Part shown: positions 1 through 11,424 of the stretch, piece by piece
Layout of the letters: every line of letters begins with the position of its first letter
Position numbering within the stretch: the first letter of the stretch is position 1
Notes under the pieces: model-generated
The model's database searches: none
What the model was told of the DNA's origin: nothing
Seen by the model: only the letters and a program-made list of their open reading frames with translations
Assembly: GCA_964030785.1 (NCBI GenBank)
Contig: OZ034971.1
Coordinates: forward strand, 39,050,304 to 39,114,303
DNA: 64,000 bases
From: Siderastrea siderea
Taxonomy: Eukaryota > Cnidaria > Anthozoa > Scleractinia > Rhizangiidae
Direction: 5' to 3'
Program-made: the position numbers and the translations under genes

Positions 1-226
1 AACGTGATCTAGTCGCGAACTCATCTCCCGATGAACATTGCCGATTCCTAGAAACCAGGTTCACCTTTCCGAGAATTAGTTTTGCAGTATTGAAAATAAC
101 ATTGTGGGAAATAAATAGTAAATTGCGGTTTCATTCGTCTCACTCCATCTGAATTCCTCATCAGTGGCCTTATGCTTTCGTATAAAAAAGGCTAATCGAC
201 AATTCGGCATCAAATCAAAGGCCCCT

Positions 227-1170
227 AAAACCGGTTGGGGGGGGGGGTGGATACTTCCTTATATTAACTAGATACTCACACTATTTGCGGCCCCACTCTA
301 ACCTGAAGTAGGGTACATTATGCATAGGCTCCTGTATAAATTTTGGCCATTTTGGTCTGAAATAGGGTGTGGTTTGTGATTCTGGTCTGGAACTGGGTGT
401 TTTTAGAAGTTACGTTTTATTATCATCTTCTCTTGAGAAGTGTGTTTGATTATCATCAGAACTTTGAAGCCCTTCTCAAATATCTAGGCAAACCGAAGCA
501 GTTCCGAAATAGTCCGACGTTGAATTTTGGGTCAGGTTTAAAATAGGGTAGGGAAAGTAACATATTTTAATCTAAAATATGGTAAGCTAGGCTTTCAAGG
601 AGTGTGTCCCACACTCCCACCCAAATTTTAGGGAAGTACCTCTCCCCGGGCCCAAAACCGACGGGTCCCGCATCCCGTGTCTGATAGAATGCTCATCCCT
701 ACTCGCTTGGTTTAGTGTGAATCCCAGAGCAGGGGGGGGGGGGGGACACTTGACTAATGTTTGGCTATAGGGGTGCCACTGAAGATTTGAAACCCTCACC
801 CTGTTCAGGACAAAAAATGCCCTACAATACCTACCCTGTGAAGGACAACACCCTGCATTTCAGTTTAGGTCCCTAGGGCAAATGACAACACTCCCTTGTT
901 TCACACAATTCTAAAGTGTTTCAAATACCAGCAAACGTCCCTCATCTAGGATTGCTAAATACTGTATCAGCCATATTTAACGACGGCAATCATACTGACC
1001 ATACCCTGTTTAGGACAGGTTCCCACTCTGTTTAGGACAGACTCACATAAAAAAATTATATTCCCTGGTTCCATGAAGGACAAAGAGGCTAAGACTATAC
1101 CCTGTCAGGCAGCACCTCCCTGTAGAGGCCATATTAGAGAGTATCCCCATCCCCCGGGGGTGTGAGTTGA
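227..1170. mobile_element. Nonautonomous DNA element with poly-G ends, copy A
   Basis: The left edge has a G-run followed by 'tggatacttccttatat'. The right edge carries 'gagtatccccatcccccggggg', roughly its reverse complement. The interior repeats short motifs such as 'ccctgtttaggacag' and 'aaggacaa' many times, as nonautonomous elements with subterminal repeats do. The second copy lies at about 24588-25612 in the duplicated segment. It resembles the 4256-5432 element, whose ends are also CCCGGGG followed by 'ctcccatat'-type sequence. No target duplication could be fixed and no protein is encoded. Confidence 0.5.
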
Positions 1171-4100
1171 CTGAGGTCGTGATATTTGCTGGATTTAACC
1201 CCACTTTGGCCTAGTGTGAGTTGACTTTGCTGTATTCCTTTTACAAAACAGAGCAAACCCGCTCTAGCCAGGGTGCAAACAGATCTTCTTTCACAATATC
1301 CAGCAACTGTCAGGCGTCTTTAAACTCCATCTAGCACCCCACCCTCATAACTGTGATTTGAATTATATCAATTTCTTAAATAAATTTTTCAAAGACATCA
1401 TACCATTTAATGCAGAGTTTTTGCCCTTGAATTAAAACAACCATTTTTGTTGTCTAAAATATTTCATTGTAATTTTTGTCCATTCAGAAAGACAAGGAAA
1501 ATCAAGGAGACAAAATAAGGGGGGATTTTTAAGTTAAATGAAATACACTGTGACACGCAGTGAATGTAATCTAAAGCATTCCATTTTATTGGTCTATAAC
1601 CAGATTATACACAAAACACTCGTGTTCGTTCACAGTTAGCCTGATGAAAAACACACAAAAAGGTTTGGGAGAATCAGAAAGCTCAAGTGAACCAATAAAA
1701 TGGAAAAAGCAGTATACTCTGATATTCTCCATCCCAAACTGTCTATTGTGTCTTAACTTCAGACTACCAATTGAAAAATAAGAACGCAAATTAAGGTAGG
1801 GATATGATAAGCCATAAAACTTTTACATAATGGCTAAATGTAAACATAAGTTAGCAACAGTGTGTTTGAGACAACTTCAATTGTTTGTATGTGAACCTTA
1901 AAAGGGCATATTCTCCCAGAACCTCTCACTGGGAGTTAATCAGGTCCCAGAGGTTGTAAACACAGATTCGTGAAGAACAAAATCTAACAAGTTCTTAACA
2001 ATGTTTAACATACACTGCAATGTTTACACCTGACTCACTCACTCAGTGTAATCTCAAACTTATACTAACAAAGAAGGAGAACAATAAATTTATTGTGTAA
2101 TAACAGTTTTTTGCACAGATTGGTGCATTAATGTACAATTGCAGTGTCTGAGAGAACTTGAATAATTCTGTGACCTTTCACATTTATTCTCCCTTAACTC
2201 TCTCCACTGTATAAACTGACAATGCACTAAGAAACTAAAAATTAAGACAATTTAACATGACATAATATTACTGCAACAGTTTAAGGAGGCTTGAAAGGGT
2301 CTTTAGTTCTGTGCACATAGCCTACACATGACATGGCAAGAATGCACACATCAACCAAGTGAATCAAAATTTCTAGTAAAAGTCCCACCTGAAAGTACTG
2401 GAAGTGAAGATATGGCATAAAGTCTTACAAACCAGAAATAAAACATGCACGAAACATGTTTTTATTAACAAATTTTGCTCGGTGACCCAGTCTGCCTTTT
2501 CGCATGCATGTAGCCTTAAGTGTGCCAATTCAAATAGAAACATTTGGAGGATAGTTTTTCAGAGGATACTTTTTGTAATTCAAGAAAACAACTTTTTCAA
2601 TATAATTTAAGTTCTACTGAATAAATTTTTGTCAAATCACCAGAGAAGTTAAAGAATTTAGGGCGCTTTCTAAAAATACAATAAAAAGGGTAGGTCACCA
2701 ACTTAGTTTTTCAGATAATTGGCAAAAACTGAAATTTGGTGGTTCGTTTTGTGGGCCTTGGTGTTGCCATGGTAATGGCTATGACGTCACATAGGAGGTG
2801 TTAAGAGATGCATGGTTTGCCCACATTGTCAGAAATACTTTTTTGTACCCGTTCCTTGTTTCAAAAGGATTAAAACAATTAAAAACCCTTTTGAGCCACC
2901 TTAAAACACAGGCCCGATACAAATATGACAATGAATTTGCAAGAAATTCAGTGTTTGCGTAAACCAAAGCCAATACATCACACTTACATTGTATTAGAAA
3001 AAACACAAATTATGGTAAGCAAGAAATAATAACTGTATTTACTAGGCTAATGTATTAAAACACAGGAGAGGGACTCTCATTTAAAAGTGACAGAGATACT
3101 TGTTAAAGAATAAATACTAAGGAAAAAACAAGAAAGAAAGAAACCCCTCAATGCACCAGAACCATGTTTTGAGCATATGATACCAGTTTGTTTTTACCCA
3201 GCAAATAATAAAAAACATTAACTGAAAATTGTCTAACTTTTTACATTGGCAATCAAATCAACTCAATTATGTAATTTTACATGGCACTGTTTTAGTATTT
3301 ACACACAAGGTAAAATACCACAACACACTGTAATTAGGTCTGACTCAGTAAATGTAGAAACGAAACAACCTTATAGTGGTACCAAAATCGTATTTTAAAT
3401 CCTGAACGTACAATGTGCAATCACTACGGTTACTTTAAATAATAGACCCCCCCCCCCCCCAATTGCTAATCTAGGATGTCGGTTATACAGGGTGTGTTTA
3501 GCTTAATCACTCCTGTCACTTTTAAACAAATAGTTCCCCAAACCCCTCCTTCCAAAAAATATATTGTTAAACAATTATTCCACAAGGAACTATGTATACT
3601 TCATTGGATAATTAGTGAAAAATAAACAACTCCTATCAAACAGGTGCAATACAAAATTAATAATTATTGTTTTATTAAATTGTTGTTGATTTTTTGTCTT
3701 TAAATTTTTTGGACAAATGTTTGTTTTACGGATAAGCTTTTGAATGCTGTGGCACCTGACATAGCATTCATTGAGGCAAAAAGCAAGGTTATTCACAGAA
3801 TGATAAAGTGTGTGCAGCGTTCCAATGATGGACTGCTTTCAACCCTTTCAGGATAGTCAAGAGCGAGTCTGTAGCGAGGAGGAAAGACAACAAGAGACTG
3901 TTCCCCCTCGGCTCTTGGATCCAGGTTTTACTTTCTTCGCTTTTTTTTCTCACTTTCAGCTATCCAGAAAGGGACTGCTAGTAGTTTAATCAAATGAGAA
4001 AACTAGATTCAGAGTTTTTAAACAACACATAATTTAAAAACTTGTGACTTACGGTAAATAAGCTAAGACAGTAATCTATTATTTATAAAAAAGACCGGTG

Positions 4101-4255
4101 TTTAAACTTCAGTAATACTATAAACTGCCTAAAATATAAGTAATGTTCACGCAAAAGTGAATTAAATGTTTGTCATGGTCTCAATGAGTTCTTTTGGCCA
4201 AAAAGCCACAGTTCACATGCATCTACATGTAATAATTCTCTTACTACAGCTATAC
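1171..4255. other. Gene-free spacer within the duplication
   Basis: AT-rich noncoding sequence. All open frames are short, and the equivalents in copy B (25613-30250) are broken or differ, which argues against coding. It contains a poly-C run near 3449-3463 and a conserved block at 3830-3960. Nothing in it supports a gene. Confidence 0.6.
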
Positions 4256-5042
4256 CCCGGGGGGGGGGGGGGGGGGACTCCCATATGAAAATGACGGGGA
4301 TGCTCCTCGGAAAATTAGAATTATACCCCTTATAACATAGAGGGCAAAATTACTGATTGCTGATTGGTTGAGACAGAGGGCATTTTTTCTTAATTTTCTG
4401 TCCAACGAGGGCAAAATTACTGACTTCTGATTGGCCAAGCGCCAAAAATACTCGCATTTGATTGGCTGAGCGCGAGAGCGCGCCATTTGCATTTTGTAAG
4501 CGTCTTGAAACGAAAAGCAGAGTTTGAACTGGATTTTGAGTTGTTCAACACAAGAATATCGTTTCAGAGTTTAAATTTAACCGAGTTGGTTGGCAAGAAT
4601 GGAATGGAAATCGGGTGATAGCTCGAAGTGAAATCCCAGAAGGTGAACCTGAATGTTTTAAGGGAAACAGCAAATGATTATTTGTTTTAAAACTACCGAA
4701 AACCTTGGTTAATTCAGAGAGCGAGAGGTCGCTTCGCAACTCAGGTAAGAAATTTAAGTCTTTGAGTTTTGAGTTTTGACTGTGCGTTTGTCAATGAACT
4801 AGAACTGTATTTATCTCAAAAGGTGAACATATGCATAAAAGACAGTTATTTTTTTGTTCTGGAGGCTGAGCGGCAGTTAAACTGCTTGTGTGGTGAATGT
4901 GTGTGGTTTATGTGCATGAAAAGTTTTCAGAAAATTTTGCCCTCTGTGTTATAAACAAGTAATCGCATTGAGTCCTCGTAGAATTAAGGAAAAATTTTCA
5001 CTTGTATTTTCAAAGTTTTCACAAATTGCCCTCGTCGCTACG

Positions 5043-5085
<43 letters not shown>

Positions 5086-5432
5086 AATTTTCCTTAATTC
5101 TACTCGGCCTCATGCGATTACATATACTAAAGGAGACCAATCTGGGCATGGTTCAGGTGTTATTTGACCCCTAAACGAGACCATGCTAAAACAGACAACC
5201 AAATAAGAGCTTCAGTGATTTTAAATGCGCTAAAGATTGACGCTAAAGATTGATGTCGTTTGGTTTTTCATATAGATATTTCCTTACGCACACCCTGAGC
5301 GATACCTGAATGGGTAAAAATATTGGCTTTCCTTCCTAAAAACCCTAAGCGAGACCAAAATCTGCAATTTACAACCCTAAGCGAGACGACGAGCATCCCC
5401 GTCACTTTGATATGGGAGTCCCTCGCCCCGGG
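4256..5432. mobile_element. Inverted-repeat DNA element with 8 bp target duplication (hAT/P-like, nonautonomous)
   Basis: The element is flanked by AGCTATAC at 4248-4255 and 5433-5440. The matching place in copy B (about 30262) has a single 'agctgtac', so the empty site can be seen. Its ends are inverted repeats: left CCCGGGG(n) then 'gactcccatatgaaaatga' and 'cggggatgctcctcg', right the near-exact reverse complement ending in CGCCCCGGG. An 8 bp duplication fits hAT or P elements; the termini do not settle which. There is no transposase ORF. A strong internal hairpin lies at 4961-5119, and motifs of the type 'ccctaagcgagac' recur near the right end. Confidence 0.8.
4961..5119. repeat. Long hairpin inside the 4256-5432 element
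   Basis: The arm starting 'aatcgcattgagtcctcgta' is mirrored by the arm ending 'tactcggcctcatgcgatt'. Roughly 65 bp on each side pair around a short centre near 5035, with only a few mismatches. It could be a small palindromic element nested in the larger one, or its own internal palindrome. Confidence 0.8.
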
Positions 5433-7012
5433 AGCTATACAAACTAAACAAAGTGTCAGTAACTTAAGTGATACTGTATTGCCAACTAATTACACTGTAA
5501 TTGACAAGGAAAATGAGTGATAATATTCTTTTCTGAATCATTGTTAACAAGAAGTCAAAATAGACTGGTAACAGCCAGGCCACTTTCAATCCCCTATGAT
5601 GCTCCCCTTCCCCATGGCCAGTCAGCCCCCAAGGAAAAAACATAGATTATCCACATTATGTTGGACAGGCCACATAACTAGTTTTTCTTTAACAGCATAT
5701 TTTAGGAGGAATTGTTGACACCCCTCGCTGATCTTACAAAAATATTAGAGCATGACAAAGTTTAATGTTATGCATGAATCCAAACATTTTTTAGCCTGGA
5801 TGTCAAAAACAGACTGTAAAAGTCAATCTATGTAATGTGTATATCCAGTATTTCGAATATTTCAAATCCATTCTCCAAAATCACATGAGATACCGAATAA
5901 ACTCTTCAAAATGACAAAGAAGAACTTGACAATTCCTGCAAGATTTTGAATTCCCACAGAAATTTATAGAAATTGAATCAGGCTAGTATTTCAAACCGAT
6001 TGTAAATTTATTTTTTATTTTAAGTTTGCCACAACCAGTTGAAACCATAGTTTGTATGTTGATGTCAAAGCAGCATAAAAAGTGAAGACAGTACAAAAAT
6101 GACTTCTTAATTTACACTGCCTCAGTCAGTGACCTGAAAGCAGAGATTTCTCACACAATTCCGCTTAGGCGGGATAAAGAGAAATAGGAGAAATTAATTA
6201 AAACAACATATACAAGCTTTAGAGCTAAATAATACGGTATTACACCTTTATATAAATAATAAGCATGAGAAAAAATTATCTATCATAGAAATCTACCATG
6301 GCAAACAATTTACAAATAAACAACACAAAATTGACTGCTCTGAAAGGGTCTAATTTTTTTTGGCTCCTGCTTTCTCACTTGAACACAAAAGCAGTTCAGG
6401 ACAAAACTTTTCTTTTTGAAAAACACAGGGAGCATTTTGATTTTTAACACTCTGTGGGCAGTGAAGCATAAGAAAGAACAACAAATCTGAAAGTGGAGAA
6501 GTTGAAAGTTTTAATTGACTTCATTTGAAAAGTAAATGTGTATCATGATTTTCACCTCTCCAAAATAGACAATTGCCAGTTAAAGTACAATTCAAAATGA
6601 CAAATAAAGAACACAAGCTGAGGAAATCTTTTACAAATTCATTTAAAGCTTGATATCAAATTATTTTTACCCAAACAATTATAGTCTGTCAGAAGTCTGT
6701 AAGGTTATATTAAGGCTAGTTCATTATAACAACACTTGCAAAAAACATGGCAGAAGATTTTTAAAGGGTGCACTTAATTTGTTCGGTCTTTTATAATATG
6801 AGTTTTAGACACAAAACTGCAATATTTAAACTGACAAGGAAAGTACTGTATGAATTTCTGTGATCTTTTTTTGTTTTTGTTTTATAGTGTATTCCAACAG
6901 CAATGATTGTGATATGCAACTGCTGTAAAAATACATTTACTTTACTGTGATGTTATTTAAGCTTAACTTATTGTCTTCTTGTTCTTGCGCTATAAAAAAC
7001 ACATGATGAGTT
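5433..7012. other. 3' flank of the NHL gene, no coding sequence seen
   Basis: This stretch is strongly conserved with copy B (30262-31799), more so than the sequence further left. It might hold 3' UTR or downstream exons of the minus-strand NHL gene, because the coding region ends exactly at a plausible splice donor. No open frame of useful length is conserved between the two copies. Confidence 0.5.
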
Positions 7013-8683
7013 TTAAAGAACAATTACCTTGCCATTGTCATCCTCGTCTATTACAGCTACAGCAATGTGACCCTCCATGGTCACTGTAATCCCTCCAAGC
7101 CAACGAATCCTTTCTTCATCGAGTGCAACGGTTCGCACAAATTTGCCATCTTTAGTGTATATATCCACTCCCCGGCGGTCTGTTCCTAGTTCTTCACAAG
7201 CGATGACGACATGTTCACCTGCAGGGTGGGAAGCCATTGTACAGATATATCCTTTGGTGTTAATGTTGAACTTGTTCAGCTGTGTTCCATCCTCGGTGAA
7301 TACGTGAACACAGTCATCACCTCCGTCAAGCACCATCACACTGCCGTCAGGGACAGTGGTAATGTCCCATGCACTCTTCAATATTCCTTCTCCAAAGCTA
7401 CAGACATATCCTCCGTCATGGTTGAACACATCAACAACATGTTTGCCCTCATCAGTCTCCCACAATACCAGCACTTTGTTGCTGCTAACTGTCACTATGC
7501 CGTCCCAGACCCCTTTCCTCACGGGAAACTTGTTCAGCCGGTCACCACTGTTCTGGTACACATGCATTTCCAGCTCCCATCTCACAGTCCCAGGCTTCTT
7601 CAGTGTGACCAGTACATAGATGTTACTGTTGTTCAGGTTAGTGGCGACATCACGAATATCTAACTCTGTATCGCCGTCATCAGTTTGAGGTTTAAAACTG
7701 TGAAGAAACTTTCCGCTGCTACTAAACACCTTGACTGTTTTATCCCCATCGTCGGCTATGATAAACTGTCCGTCGGTGTTTGTAGCGATACCCCGCGGAT
7801 TCTTCAGCTTGTTCTCCTCTTCACCCTCCTGACCAAATGACCATGGTACACAGCAGTGTTCCATGCCTTGTTTCTGCAGTACTTTAGCAACGCTTGCGTC
7901 ACGGAGCGGGTCGACTTTCTTTTCTTCAGTGTCAACACATGGCCAGTTGTTTGCAGACAGCTCTTTTTTGCCCAAATTCGTCATAAGCGTGACATCGTAG
8001 ATGACGCGATTCACGTGACAAACAGTGGAAATGATTTTCCTTCGTTCATCTTTACTAAACCGAGCCCAGAAGCCTTTCTTAAGCTCGACAGTAAAACATT
8101 CCTTAACAGCTGACAGACAGTGTAGTTCTTCAATGCACACTCTACACGCTGATAATGCATCTTCAGGATTGTCAACCGTCTCCAGTATTGTCGCCATAAC
8201 TCGATATTGCATGGCTAATAGGCGGTCTGACAATTCTAAAGCTTGATTAGCGAAGGCCTCTGTTGCTTTTTCACGAGCACGTTCAAACCTTTTCTTCGCG
8301 TTGGCCAGCGTTCTCGTAGCTGATTCATCCAGGTCAGTAAGATCCAACATTCTTATTCCTTGAGCAAGTGAAACTGCCTTAGCGCTATCTGTTGCAGCTG
8401 CTTGTGCTGTCGCCCCACTGCACTCGCTTCTGGGGCTTGCCTTTTGAAATACTTCATACAATAACTGGATTCCTTCCTTGAAAAAGCTCATGCTAGCTAA
8501 CAAATCTTTTCTTGCTAATCCGTCTAACTTCGACTTGATGTTGTCGATTTCTCGCACGATCAAGCCACGGAATTTCTGATCTGTCACATCGCCTTCTTTC
8601 AGTCTTTCTGCCGCTACGTCTCTTCCTTTATTCACGAGCAGGCCGATAGTGGCTTTAAACACAGCTGTGACAATGGAAGACAT
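7013..8683 (-). CDS. NHL-repeat protein with helical N-terminal half (556 aa)
   Basis: Full-length single-exon reading frame. The N-terminal half (about residues 1-230) is predicted helical and charged (IDNIKSKLDGLARKDLLA, FERAREKATEAFANQALEL) and has no family I can name. From about residue 285 it shows a series of blade-like repeats of the NHL/six-bladed propeller type (GIATNTDGQFIIADDGDKTV, SSSGKFLHSF, DGSVMVLDGGDDCVHVF, GGITVTMEGHIAVAVIDEDD). Such proteins usually act as cytoplasmic interaction scaffolds or, when joined to RING/B-box domains, as TRIM-NHL ligases; no RING or B-box is visible here. Two partial relatives lie in the window: 31800-32770 (propeller half) and 45443-46090 (helical half). 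The last codons read AAG followed by GTAATT then a stop, the same in the other copy, so the true C terminus may lie in a downstream exon. Confidence 0.8.
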   Translation of the reverse strand: MSSIVTAVFKATIGLLVNKGRDVAAERLKEGDVTDQKFRGLIVREIDNIKSKLDGLARKDLLASMSFFKEGIQLLYEVFQKASPRSECSGATAQAAATDSAKAVSLAQGIRMLDLTDLDESATRTLANAKKRFERAREKATEAFANQALELSDRLLAMQYRVMATILETVDNPEDALSACRVCIEELHCLSAVKECFTVELKKGFWARFSKDERRKIISTVCHVNRVIYDVTLMTNLGKKELSANNWPCVDTEEKKVDPLRDASVAKVLQKQGMEHCCVPWSFGQEGEEENKLKNPRGIATNTDGQFIIADDGDKTVKVFSSSGKFLHSFKPQTDDGDTELDIRDVATNLNNSNIYVLVTLKKPGTVRWELEMHVYQNSGDRLNKFPVRKGVWDGIVTVSSNKVLVLWETDEGKHVVDVFNHDGGYVCSFGEGILKSAWDITTVPDGSVMVLDGGDDCVHVFTEDGTQLNKFNINTKGYICTMASHPAGEHVVIACEELGTDRRGVDIYTKDGKFVRTVALDEERIRWLGGITVTMEGHIAVAVIDEDDNGKVIVL

Positions 8684-10960
8684 GACTTCTAGAGTGAAAA
8701 CTAATCAACACTGCTGTATTTTCGAATTAACAGAGCTAATGATCAAAGTGTGGGCGTTGTTTTCAAATAAACAGGAAAAGATTCCACAAATTATTGCCTA
8801 AAAAGGAGACTGCAAACAAAGATCTAAATGATATAGTTCAGTGGCTCACAAAAGAAAAGAAAGTGCTTTTCACTAACCCAGTGCCATCAGGATTTGGAAA
8901 AAAGGAGCGAATTAAATAAAAGCGGAAACTTTGTTTCAAGTACTAAGACAATAGTTGTCAAAAGATTGATTTATTTGTTTTCTGTAAGGTTGAAGCCGGG
9001 CTTAAAAGGTGTGTTAATTAGCTTGTCCTATATAAAGACTGTATTAAACGTTGCACAATTCTTTCTTAAATGAATTTTCATTCAGTTATTGAAAGATTTA
9101 AATCGAAATTATCTTCAGTACCTAATTATTTAACTTATTTCCGAACAACCAATTAAAAACTAATACCCAACAACTCTGTAAAACTCTATTTAATGAAAGA
9201 GCTCGGATTACACTGCTCTTCAACAGGATATGGCGAAGCAGACTATACCGCAACGCAAGCCTACATAGTTCCCCGCCAGTGACATCGTTCCCACAGTTTT
9301 TTTTTTCTGAGGGAAAAAAACGTAACTGCCGGAAAATACCAACATATTTTTACTTAATGAAACTCATTCTTAACTCCCTATAACCATGAAACAGTTTTTC
9401 AGTTGTTTCCGTGATATATATCCTGTTAATATTCGATGTGAGGTTTAATAGGTGTAGTTGTTTCACTGTGATTTCAACCAAAACACGTCAGACACCCTTC
9501 ACGTTCTTCAGCTTTAAAGGTGCCGGTCCGTTTCTCCGTGAGTGAACGCATTGTTAGGGCATTAAAATACAACGGTTTTACTTTAGTTTCATGACATGCC
9601 AAGACAGATAATTATTGAAGCCGCTTTTTTGCCTACAGCGTTAATTAATTCTTTTTAATTGTGGAGGGTACCACGCCAGTCAAAATACATAAAATACTCT
9701 CCGAGCCGCCAACAATCAAGAGCACCGTCAGTTTCTGCTTGAGTGAACAAACTGCTGGAGCTTCTATACGTTGTAGCTTTTATAAATGAAAGCTACAGTA
9801 TTTAGAAATCAAGGCAATTGATTAGTAAGTGTTTTCTGTTTTTATAGTGCTTGTTTGAAGTCTCTTTTTACTTTATAAAGCGTTTATTAAATCTTTGTTT
9901 GTTTCAAAAGTAAAACGAATGACGCACGAGTAATGCTTAAAACTCCATCAGTGACATAACACATTTAAGTCTCCTGACCCGTAACTAGGTGTTGCGTCAA
10001 ATATATTGGCTTGTTTTTCTGCAGGAAATTGTTTGGATAATCATTCTTCCATATGGTTTGTATTTTCTCAGAGATTCCTTTCGTTAGAAACAGTAATTTA
10101 ATATTTATATAATCGTACGCCCAACAACATTGCCCACCGTCGACTGTGCGCAACGCTACGCTCAACATTGCGCTCAGTTTCAAAATTGCATTGTATTCTC
10201 ACCCCTGCAATTTTGCACGTAACAATTTTACAGAGGAAGAAAATGATAAAGAATCAGGAGATAAATACGCTACGAGTTCACTGGGCACAATGTTACACTG
10301 TATGTCCTTGATAAACACCAAAAAATATACCACAACCAAACAAACAAACGATTGACTTATGAGTACGCAAATAAGACTCGTTGGAAACATGCACAAAACA
10401 ACCCCGAACGAGTCGGAGAAACCTTAGTCAATAAACGCGGTAGGTTGATTTTTAGCCCTTCATATGCTGAAGAAAAACAAGGAAAGATCAAGTTTTTTCA
10501 ACATTTTTCCATTCACGACTGGGTTTCAGTTTGATTATCAACAGTCGCCCTCTCGTTCCTCATTCAGCGAAATTCCTTCAAGCAAACTCTAGCTCTGTAC
10601 AAATGTTTCTCCTACCAACGGGCAACTTAGAAGCTGAGTGACAAATATACGGAGTTCACACAACTCTGTTGCAGCTTGTGAATAGGTTTTCAGGTGAGGT
10701 GGGGAATGGGGTAAGGGCCGGAGAGTGATACTGGGGGGGAGGAGGCAATTCAACAGCACAGTCCGGTTCATGGCTCATAGTTGTTTGTAGGCGTATAAGT
10801 GTACCTAGTCGCTGCTATATGCCATCTGAACACTGTTTACAGAACACACCTTTAACTATTTGGGTTGGCGAGAATGAAATTGGTTTTGTTAAACCCCGCC
10901 TGAACTTTGTTTGAATAGCCGGCCCTTAAAGGCCTTAAAGTATGACTGGTTGCTATGTTA
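8684..10960. other. Gene-free spacer
   Basis: AT-rich sequence upstream of the NHL gene; it should contain that gene's promoter. The open frames seen (for example near 9965-10183 and 10146-10534) are short, have no recognisable motif and show no codon pattern. I see no RNA gene and no clear transposon end. Confidence 0.6.
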
Positions 10961-10963
10961 ACC

Positions 10964-11400
10964 GTAACATAACATAACATAACATAACATAACATAACAT
11001 AACATAACATAACATAACATAACATAACATAACATAAAATCACATAAAACAAATACATAAAATGAGAGATAAAATATTGATCATACAAAAAGAGTCAGTT
11101 TAAAAATTTATACAGAAAACTATTTATAATTAAAAATAAAACCATCACAGAATGAAAACTATTTACAAGATGAGAGAGCAATTCATGGATACTACGCTGT
11201 CTAAAGTACTGGTTCATTTTCTAAAAGTTTTCTAAAAGTTTTAAAGTCAGATGATGCTCTAAGGACATCGGGTAAGCTATTCCAAAGCTTGGGCGCCTGA
11301 TAACGCCAGGACTTAAGTCCGAACCTAGTGGTAACCGTAACATGTCGAGGATAAAACGTCTCCAGCTTTGCTAAATGTGTATAACACTAAGTGCCTCAAA
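10964..11400 (-). mobile_element. LINE 3' end (CR1/jockey-like) with pentanucleotide tail
   Basis: Read on the minus strand, 11318-11207 encodes GLKSWRYQAPKLWNSLPDVL followed by about 20 more residues and a stop. This is the signature extreme C terminus of reverse transcriptases of CR1-like non-LTR elements. Downstream comes a short 3' UTR ending in the (TTATG)n tract at 11038-10965. The element is 5' truncated at about 11400, the normal state of such insertions. A tail of short tandem repeats rather than poly(A) is typical of several of these clades. Confidence 0.75.
10965..11038. repeat. (AACAT)n microsatellite
   Basis: About 14 perfect pentanucleotide units, forming the tail of the LINE fragment at 10964-11400. 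Confidence 0.95.
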
Positions 11401-11424
11401 TAGTTTTCGAATCGTCAGGCTTAA

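Larger units (their letters stand above)
1..7960. repeat. Segmental duplication, copy A (partner 24341-32780)
   Basis: This segment aligns in the same orientation with 24341-32780. Examples are the stretch beginning 'tcatctcccgatga' at 22 and at 24360, the block near 1560-1790 matching 25980-26220, and the near-identical 5540-7000 matching 30330-31790. The two copies differ by private insertions. Copy A alone has the 4256-5432 element; copy B alone has 25268-25586 and 26370-27885. Apart from the NHL gene at its right end (7013-8683) and the elements listed separately, I see no convincing exon in copy A. The left boundary is probably outside the window. The right boundary of similarity falls inside the NHL coding region near 7960. 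Confidence 0.9.

Noticed and set aside
4258..4276. Poly-G and poly-C runs (also near 237, 732, 3449, 21830, 29465, 36893)
   Set aside because: Considered as G-quadruplex or regulatory sites; most belong to termini of repeat elements and may vary in length through sequencing error.
7077..8246. Plus-strand ORFs up to 150 aa over the NHL gene, and 31854-32462 (202 aa)
   Set aside because: Antisense shadows of the conserved minus-strand propeller coding sequence.
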